From positions 806,001-870,000 of the forward strand of contig OY725491.1 in assembly GCA_963281255.1 (NCBI GenBank): a stretch of 64,000 bases of DNA, read 5' to 3'. Within the stretch, counting starts at the first letter, position 1; every line of letters begins with the position of its first letter. The notes below the pieces were generated by a model. That model was not told the origin of the DNA. It saw only the letters and a list, made by a program, of their open reading frames with translations, and did no database searches. Shown here piece after piece: positions 57,232 to 64,000 of this stretch. Position numbers and translations under genes: made by a program. This DNA comes from Aphrocallistes beatrix (Eukaryota > Porifera > Hexactinellida > Sceptrulophora > Aphrocallistidae).

Positions 57232-58358
57232 TTAGTAGGCTTGATTAGACCGAATTGCCTGAATGAAAGGAGGTCTTTGCTGAGTTCTCTCCTCCAAACT
57301 AGCTCTATAGTTCTCCATCAGAGGTCGAGTTAGCCAATCATTTACGTGATTGATCTTTCTTCTTCGAATAAATAGTTTTACAATAATACACACAAGAATA
57401 ACAAGATAAGTTAGAAATGAGTACACAACTAAAATAGTAACCGCAACATTATTCAAGTACAGAAATATAGATTCTCTTGTGTACCAGAATTTTACGTTTT
57501 GGAAAAAGAAATCTCTAAATGATTCAGATGAAAATGCTCCAGAAAGCAAGAGGTTTGTTAGGCCAGAGTAGAAATTAGAGATGTAATGGGGAGTAACAAT
57601 AGAAAAAATACACAATGAGTGAATGTTTGTGTGTGGTAGAATTGATTTACAACTACCTTTTTCTCCAAATAATCCTTTCGAGTAGAATGGTAAAATGCTT
57701 CATCTCTTCTTCCTTTCAACAAGACATAGAAAGCACGAGAAGAAGAAATGTACACACGAATATCAAACAGAAAGAATGGTAAGAGTAGCATATTCAAAAT
57801 GTTTCGAGTTTCAAGATAATTAGACAATGCTAACATGACGATAACTCGAACTAAGATATACACACCATATCCCTTAACATAATTCCCATACGGTAAATTG
57901 ATAAAAGCCCTCCTCAACACGATTAGAAATAGACAGATTACGGAGGGTATTACACTCAATGGAATTTCTGACGAGAAATTTAATATCATCATGATACTGT
58001 CTTTCTTGCTGCTATAGCTAGTAATTTTATTTTGAATGTCAAGAACAGGTACAAGATGCCATAATGGGACATGAAGATCAATCATAAGAAATAGGTTGAC
58101 TGAGTAAAAGAATTCCGATAATATTTCCAATATTATCAACCCGATAATAAAATTGTACACCATGGACTCAATTTTCAGATTTTTCTTCACTTTATCTAAA
58201 TCCAAATCAAATATTGTAGAGTAAGGAACATTCTTAATTTCTATTCTAACCTGATATTTTTTATAGAGGAAGTAAGACAGCACAGGTAGAGTGACGGCAA
58301 CATACGGAAACAGTACAACAGGAACGATTTCAATCAGTGTTGTATATGCACTTCCCAT
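57232..58358 (-). pseudogene. family-A subtype-2 gene A16, one frameshift
   Basis: ATG at 58358 (MGSAYTTLIEIVPVVLF); the frame upstream needs a TTG. Open for about 256 codons through the fifth segment and KGRRDEAFYHSTRKDYLEKK. It then shifts by one extra base in a short run (CTCCCC, near 57583-57590) inside segment six. The remainder (HYISNFYSGLTNLLLSG to FIQAIRSNQAY) is open to 57232. Outer loop 1 contains the LIDLHVPLWHLVPVLD segment typical of this subtype. Complete apart from one lesion. Confidence 0.82.
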
Positions 58359-58435
58359 CTGAATTCTTCTTTTCAATTATAAAACTAAATTTTCAGTGTT
58401 TCAGCTTTAAATGTATTGAGATACTATCACAGACT

Positions 58436-58587
58436 ATTTATACTGAACAGCCAATAGAATGCTAAGATTCAACCTTCCTAAGAATGATATGATATGAACA
58501 AGAGGGGAGTTTCATATTTCTACTAAGGGATAAAACTGAAGAAGATCACTTAAAGTTATGGTGATTTAATACTCCTTTATGAGTCAT
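58436..58587 (-). promoter_or_regulatory. promoter of A16
   Basis: On the coding strand TGACTCAT-type site (58580-58587, ATGAGTCA on plus), TTAGCAT (58459-58465) and TATAAAT (58436-58442). Confidence 0.55.
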
Positions 58588-58779
58588 ACTGAATTGAACA
58601 TCGGAACAAAACAGAAAACTATTTCTTTGATTAAAATGTAATCATAGCTATCATAGGGAATTAGTTATAATACAATTAGTTACTTAAGTTGATTATCTTG
58701 TAAGCATCATATACTGACCTATCATCAATCAATTTGTGAGGCAATCTTATCATAGATTATATATCTTTGACAAATATTA

Positions 58780-58908
58780 TACAGTGGATGTCGGTTGTAA
58801 GAACACCGTTGGGAACTGCATATAATGTTCGTATAACCGGAATAAATTATATGAGGTGCATGTCAACCGTTTTCTAGTAGAATGTTCTTATATCCGGCAT
58901 ATACTGTA
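58780..58908. mobile_element. miniature inverted-repeat element, TTATAAGAAC type
   Basis: TACAGTGGATGTCGGTTGTA at the left and the complement of the right end, TACAGTATATGCCGGATATA, each followed by AGAACA. TA at both ends. Confidence 0.7.
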
Positions 58909-59101
58909 GTAGATAATCGATTTGTGGAGTCTTTAGCTATATTTTTAATATCTTAAATTCCGATCAGGAAAGTGTTTAGCTGGGCGGATCACCAGCACTC
59001 ATTTAAGAGTGGTTATCCAAATGCAATTAATACTGTGACTTTACTGTATATTGATGGTATAGAAGGCATTTAAAATGTCAAGAATAGGTTATTCCTTAAT
59101 T

Positions 59102-59234
59102 AATGCACATTAGATGCCGGATATAAGAACATTCAACTCGAAAACGGTTGGCATATACTCTATGTAATTTATGCCGGTTATGGGAACATTATATGCAGTT
59201 CCCGAAGATGTCATTCTAACCGACATCCACTGTA
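59102..59234. mobile_element. miniature inverted-repeat element, second copy
   Basis: GATGCCGGATATAAGAACAT at the left, ATTCTAACCGACATCCACTG at the right. Inverted relative to 58780-58908. Confidence 0.65.
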
Positions 59235-59389
59235 TGAATATTCTCTCAGTTATTAATTTAATCATATAAAAAGGAAAATAACAGTTATTAAAACGTCTAG
59301 AAATAGACAGAGTACAGGCAATAATAAACTCTGTGTAATTGTATCCAATTTTTCATGGACTGTTCATTCTCTGGAACAAATAGGAACTA

Positions 59390-60195
59390 TTATTTAATTG
59401 CGTGAGCTAAAATCGGATAAGATTAATTATGAACAAATGATAAAACTCAGTTATGAAGTAATGACTTGTAATTTTTCCTATTTAATCTTAATAATATACG
59501 TACCTACTCGTTAATTTGTGAATAATGTTAACTCAATAAGGTTATTCAATAGATATGTATTATATCAGAAAAAAATGGAAACTTGACCAATAATATGTTA
59601 GCATTTTATGCATTTCTAATTGTGCTGAGGAGAGCTTTCATCAATTTATCATACAACTTATGGGTAGGAAGATATAGTGTGAATATTTTAGTTCGAGCGG
59701 TTGCTATGTCATTAATGTCTTTGTTTCCTCAAACAGATTACAGAGTAACGTCGAAACATTTTTTCTACACACAAATTATTACTTTTTTGTGTTTATTGTT
59801 AGTATTATTGGATTACATTTCTATTTTCTGCAATACTACAATCGATATTTTGTAGTTCTAGTTCCATTGAAATGTTTTCTTCTGCTCATTCTGCTGACTT
59901 ATTACTTCAATGGCGCCCGTTTGCATACAAATGTAAGGACATAAGTGGATTACTATCTGGAGCATCCATTTTTCTCTTAGAAATATTTTTATTTAATTTT
60001 TATTTATTTATTTGTATGAGTATTTTGATGAAATTATTCACTCGAAGGAAGAAATTCAATCACGTAAATGATTGGATAACTCGCCCTCTGATGGAAAGGT
60101 ACCGCTCTAGTCTGGAGAAGAGAAGAACTCAGCAAAGACCTCCTTTTATTCATGCGTTTAGGTCTGGTATTGTCTCCGGACAATTGACCCATTAA
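59390..60195 (+). pseudogene. family-A pseudogene A14 and its collapsed promoter
   Basis: About 59591-59608 (TATGTTAGCATTTTATGCA) is the A13-type promoter joined directly to the coding sequence of segment three (FLIVLRRAFINLSYNLWVGR), so the first two segments are deleted. A second deletion removes most of segments four and five (QTDYRVTSKHFFYTQ). A 2-base loss at about 59852 gives a stop after TTIDIL. The tail to 60195 is intact apart from FIHAF and a changed end (VSGQLTH). Closest to A13. Bases 59390-59540 match 50670-50815 inverted. Confidence 0.85.
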
Positions 60196-60661
60196 CATAG
60201 TGTGTGCTTATATTTACATTTGTACATGTAACACCAATATCAAATACATGTATTTCTTCAAAGATTGTGTCAATAATAAGTTTTAAGTAAACTGAGTCAA
60301 AGATTTTACTCTTGAAGGATTTCTTATTCAGATAATGCATACGTAATATACAGCAATTAGGTTAACAGTAGACGCAACATACTGTAGACACTGACTCCTA
60401 TAAATATAAGTACAGTAATATTATGTAAATTATGAAACTAAAGTGATTCACATCAGGTATGTATATAAATTGTATCAATTGTAATTTGTGGTAAAAGTCT
60501 GAACCATTTACAATGAAACTATGATGAAGCAAGATTTATCCCTGAACTTATCTTCCTTGTCAACTTACGCATTCTTCATTACAATTTACTCAAACTATGT
60601 ATAATCAATATACAATGATTCCACGTTTACACACTGCAGTAAATAGTAATTATGCTTAATA
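60196..60661. other. spacer between A14 and B5
   Basis: No gene. It follows the A15-B4 spacer closely (for example ACTGAACCATTCACAATGAAA-type and CTTATCTTCC segments), confirming that A14-B5 and A15-B4 are copies of one module. Confidence 0.5.
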
Positions 60662-60745
60662 TGACTCATTATAGGTATTTATCCAATGAGATGCATTCAA
60701 CATTGAAAGCAAATAGGTTTGCTGGTAAACAAAAAGTATATAAAT
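60662..60745 (+). promoter_or_regulatory. core promoter of B5
   Basis: TGACTCAT at 60662-60669, TATAAAT at 60739-60745, ATG at 60804: the same spacing as B4. Confidence 0.65.
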
Positions 60746-60803
60746 GTAACTTTTGAATATATTAGCAAATATAAACATTTATAATTCGCAAATATTGCTA
60801 AAT

Positions 60804-61964
60804 ATGATAAACTTCAATCCGTTATGGAAAATAGAGGGAATTCTTAAGCTCTATATATTAGTGCCAGCGATCACGATTAGTTTGCTGTTATCCATACTTT
60901 GGACTGTCTACTTTGCGAAGAGAATTATCCATTTCATCATACTGTATCGCGAGTGTATTCAAAAGGCGCAATCTGATCCATTCATGAACTTCATAGAAGC
61001 AGCACGTCATCATAAATCTGAGATAATTAAATACATTTTCTTGTTACTGATAAACATTGTTGAAATTGGTTCTGTGACAATATACTCAATAGGAAACATG
61101 ATCGCGGATAATTTCTACACATATGAACATCTCTATTCACCTAACAGGGCATCACTGCACAACTGCAGTTGGAAATTGGTCCATACTCCAATTTTGGACC
61201 TTCGTTTGATGTATGAAAATCCAATCAATTCTATATTAGTCACCACGGGACAGGTAGGAATTATGACGTCACTAGCTTTAGGAATTTGCTTGATGAAATA
61301 CCTTCATGAAATTCTGCATAACATTGAGGCTAACCCGTATCCATGCATCAGACGTTTACTCCTAATTACTGGTCTGGTGGCATTATATCTCATGATAACG
61401 GGAACTGTTCCACAGCTTATGGTAGTCCACTACTTAACTGAGCCAATAGTGCAATTGGTATATCTCTGCATATGGGTTAAACAGGCGAGGATATTCCATA
61501 GAACATTGAAGTGGAGAACAGTGGAGTTTCAAGTACGAGGGAGACATCAACGATTAGTGAGAAGATCAAAAGCCAATTCTTATCAGTTTGCACTGATCAT
61601 GTGCAGTGTTGGCGTGGCATACGCATGCTTTATTCTTGGAGAATGTCTCGAGCAATACTCTTCGCTTGTTGCATTAACTCTTTACTATGGACCATGTATG
61701 CTCCACTATCTTTACGGAACCCCATTCTACCACCGATTAGTGTCAACTCGAAAACAGACTGAACTTCTTAAAATTGTTTTCGTAACTTCAGCCTCTGCTT
61801 CAATGTTACTTTTTAGCTTTGCGGTCCTTCTGATCGCAATACAGTACATCTTAAGTACTGTATGGTTTTTTGGGAGAATCTTGAGTGAGAAGTTGAAGTT
61901 TCGCTGTGGAAGAATTCGTACCAGATTCACACCTAGCCTCACTCAACACCTGCTAACTAACTGA
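60804..61964 (+). CDS. family-B seven-segment receptor-like protein B5
   Basis: Intact, 386 residues from the ATG at 60804 (MINFNPLWKIEGILKL); the open frame reaches back to a TTG at 60753, not used here. Same layout as B1 and B4, with local changes in the outer loops (HNCSWKLVHTPILD; YGTPFYHRLVSTRKQTELLK) and inner loops almost unchanged. Convergent with A17 about 560 bases on, with an R4 repeat between. Confidence 0.82.
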   Translation: MINFNPLWKIEGILKLYILVPAITISLLLSILWTVYFAKRIIHFIILYRECIQKAQSDPFMNFIEAARHHKSEIIKYIFLLLINIVEIGSVTIYSIGNMIADNFYTYEHLYSPNRASLHNCSWKLVHTPILDLRLMYENPINSILVTTGQVGIMTSLALGICLMKYLHEILHNIEANPYPCIRRLLLITGLVALYLMITGTVPQLMVVHYLTEPIVQLVYLCIWVKQARIFHRTLKWRTVEFQVRGRHQRLVRRSKANSYQFALIMCSVGVAYACFILGECLEQYSSLVALTLYYGPCMLHYLYGTPFYHRLVSTRKQTELLKIVFVTSASASMLLFSFAVLLIAIQYILSTVWFFGRILSEKLKFRCGRIRTRFTPSLTQHLLTN

Positions 61965-62169
61965 TGTGACTGTGAAGAAACATATTTTGTATGGCTATTC
62001 TTGTGTACTGTTTTTGTTTCTTCTTCATTGTTAATTATTTTAAGGTATGTGATTGGAGATTAATTCATACAAATAAGTGCCTTTTTTTCCTAGCGGAGGT
62101 TGGCAAGTGTGAAATTATGATTCTCCGTAAATTATACGATCAAGCATAATCTCATACTTGCCAATTTCT

Positions 62170-62340
62170 GGAAAGAAACAGGCGGGACATAAGTAGGATT
62201 TTAGTGTGGCTATTTAGCGGGACATGGTATATTCGTCATATACACTGAATAGCTGGACAATTCCATTTTGCGTAACATTTTCGCGGAACATTACCTTCAA
62301 TATATTTCCGAAAAAGCAGGACATCTCACGGGGCTTATGA
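62170..62340. repeat. repeat R4, copy between B5 and A17
   Basis: GGCGGGACATAAGTAGGATT, TTTAGCGGGACATGGTATAT, AGCTGGACAATTCC and GCAGGACATCTC. Confidence 0.6.
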
Positions 62341-62527
62341 TGGAAAGCAAAAGGAATTTCCTGCAAGTAGCAGTTTATGGTTTAATTATCATAGTTACAT
62401 CAACAAAAGATTACACATAAAAAGATACAAAATCAAGTTATAAATTTAGGAAAGAAATCAGATAAATTTCTAACAACTGATTAAACATAAAATAGAATAA
62501 AAATAAGACAGATAAAGAGTTCTATTT

Positions 62528-63652
62528 TTAGTACACTTGATTAGACCGAATCGCCTGAATGAAAGGAGGTCTTTGCTGAGTTCTCTCGTCCAGACTAGCT
62601 CTATAGTTCTCCATCAGAGGTCGAGTTAGCCAATCATTTACGTGATTGATCTTCTTTCTTTGAATAAATAGTTTAACAACAATACATACAAGAACAACGA
62701 GATAAGTTAGAAATGAATACATACTTATAAAATTAATAGCAATAAGATTCATGTAGGAAAATATACATTGTATTATATTCCAAAATTTATAGTTTTGGAA
62801 TAAGAAATCTTTAAATAATTCGATTGAAAATGGTCCAAAAAGCAAGAAGTCTATCAAACCGAAGTAGAAATGAGAGATGTAATGAAGTAATAATATAAAT
62901 AATGCACAATGCGAGAATGTTTGTGTGTGATAGAATTGATTTGCAACTACCTTTTTCTCTAAATAGTCATTTCGAGAAGAATGGTAAAATGCTTCATCTC
63001 TTCTTCCTTTCAACAAGACATAGAAAGAACGATAAGAGGAAATATATGCACGAATGTCAATCAAAAAGAATGGTAAGAGCTGCATATACAAAATGTTTTG
63101 AGTTTCAAGATAATTGGACAATGTTAACATGACGATAACTCGAACTAAAATATACACACTATATCCCTTAACATAATTCCCATACGGTAAATTGATAAAA
63201 GCCCTCCTCAACACGATTAGAAATAGACAGATTACAGTGGGTATTACACTCAATGGAATTTCTGACGAGAAATTTAATATCGTCATGATGCTGTCTTTCT
63301 TCTTGCCTTGGCTAATAATTTTATTTTGCATGTCAAAATTAGGTACAAGATGCCACACTGGGACATGAAGATCAATCAATAGAAATTGTTGAACTGAGGA
63401 GAAAAGTTTCGCTAAAATCTCTAACATCGTCAGTGCGATAACGAAGTTATACACCATGGATTTTATTTTTAGATTTTTCTTCACTTTATCTAAATCTAAA
63501 TCAAATATTGTAGAGTAAGGAACATTCCTAATTTGTATTTTAACCTGATATTTCTTATACATGAAATATGATAACACTGATAGAGTGACGGAAGCATACG
63601 GAAACAATAGAATTGGGAGAATCTGATCGAAGAGGAGCAATCCGTTCGCCAT
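62528..63652 (-). CDS. family-A seven-segment receptor-like protein A17 (subtype 2)
   Basis: Intact, 374 residues, ATG at 63652 (MANGLLLFDQILPILLFPY). Subtype-2 features: KYQVKIQIRNVPYST, DLDLDKVKKNLKIKSMVYNF, outer loop LLIDLHVPVWHLVPNFD without a sequon, RRAFINLPYGNYVKGYSVYI, KGRRDEAFYHSSRNDYLEKK and the tail KKINHVNDWLTRPLMENYR ... QQRPPFIQAIRSNQVY. Seven hydrophobic segments. Relics A12 (N-terminus and outer loop) and A16b (C-terminus) are its nearest relatives here. Confidence 0.82.
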   Translation of the reverse strand: MANGLLLFDQILPILLFPYASVTLSVLSYFMYKKYQVKIQIRNVPYSTIFDLDLDKVKKNLKIKSMVYNFVIALTMLEILAKLFSSVQQFLLIDLHVPVWHLVPNFDMQNKIISQGKKKDSIMTILNFSSEIPLSVIPTVICLFLIVLRRAFINLPYGNYVKGYSVYILVRVIVMLTLSNYLETQNILYMQLLPFFLIDIRAYISSYRSFYVLLKGRRDEAFYHSSRNDYLEKKVVANQFYHTQTFSHCALFILLLHYISHFYFGLIDFLLFGPFSIELFKDFLFQNYKFWNIIQCIFSYMNLIAINFISMYSFLTYLVVLVCIVVKLFIQRKKINHVNDWLTRPLMENYRASLDERTQQRPPFIQAIRSNQVY

Positions 63653-63734
63653 CTAATTTTTTTCTCAGCTTTTTAACGCAATTAAATGTTTATAATGTTT
63701 TAGCTTCAAATTTAGTCAATTGCAATCACAGACA

Positions 63735-63910
63735 ATTTATACTGGACAGACAGTAGAATGCTAAGATCCAACTTTTCTAAAAGTGATAACTTCTTGACAT
63801 GAGGAGAGTTTAAGATTTCTACTGAGGAAAAAGTAAGAAATTTGTAAGCACTTTAAAAGTTGATGTAACATTGATTTGATAATAGTACTGTGATGGCCTT
63901 TATGAGTCAT
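63735..63910 (-). promoter_or_regulatory. promoter of A17
   Basis: On the coding strand TGACTCAT (63903-63910), TTAGCAT (63758-63764) and TATAAAT (63735-63741), matching A8 and A12 almost base for base over about 250 bases. Confidence 0.6.
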
Positions 63911-64000
63911 AATGAATTGAAGATCTGTAAAGCAGCAGAGTATCTGGCTTATTTGAATGCAATTATAGCTTCTGAGGGAATTAGTTGATAATAGTGCTAA

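Noticed and set aside
1-64000. tRNA or rRNA genes
   Set aside because: No cloverleaf with the usual arm motifs or rRNA core sequence was noticed by eye; a tRNA scan would be decisive.

Overview
The window looks like animal nuclear DNA. It is AT-rich, dense in small transposons, and contains one ordinary spliced gene (a secreted pepsin-type aspartic protease in four exons with introns of about 80 to 190 bases) among long runs of intronless, multi-copy membrane-protein genes. Short introns, compact layout and a large intronless receptor-like family would suit a sponge or another early-branching animal, but no marker gene fixes the species, so that is a guess. No tRNA, rRNA, CRISPR array or bacterial operon was seen.

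Layout. Bases 1-6850 are mostly repeats (a mariner-like scrap, SINE-like and hAT/pogo-like elements, GC-rich hairpin repeats) around one decayed gene (1130-2069). The protease lies at 6999-8531. Beyond it are a copied piece of receptor 3' flank (8699-9482), a second decayed gene (11048-11564) and an intact 319-residue gene of the same unrecognised family (12154-13113). From 14.3 to 31.3 kb there are seven family-A genes, all on the minus strand. They include a tandem duplication of a three-gene unit (A3-A4-stub at 20.5-25.8 kb, A5-A6-A7 at 25.8-31.3 kb). From 33 to 64 kb, family-A genes are interleaved with a second family, B, in modules whose orientation alternates, forming a chain of inverted duplications. 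Two copies of a 1.06-kb foldback transposon sit in the spacers between opposed modules.

Family A (about 372-390 residues, seven predicted membrane segments) has a nearly invariant cytoplasmic tail (HVNDWLTRPLME, QQRPPFIQAFRS). Family B (386 residues in every intact copy) also has about seven segments. Both share a long basic first intracellular loop, variable outer loops and a basic third inner loop, as in a G-protein-coupled-receptor-like plan. Neither matches a receptor family that I can name. Intact copies: A2, A6, A7, A8, A15, A17, B1, B4, B5. Copies with one lesion: A1, A4, A13, A16, B3. A3 and A5 share an older 2-base deletion. The rest are fragments.

Regulation. All five B genes carry TGACTCAT at about 142 bases before the ATG and a TATAAAT box 70-71 bases after that site. 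Many A genes carry TTAGCAT (or its variant) just before a TATA-like box, often with TGACTCAT further upstream. The two families may therefore be expressed under a common bZIP-type input. This is inference from sequence only.
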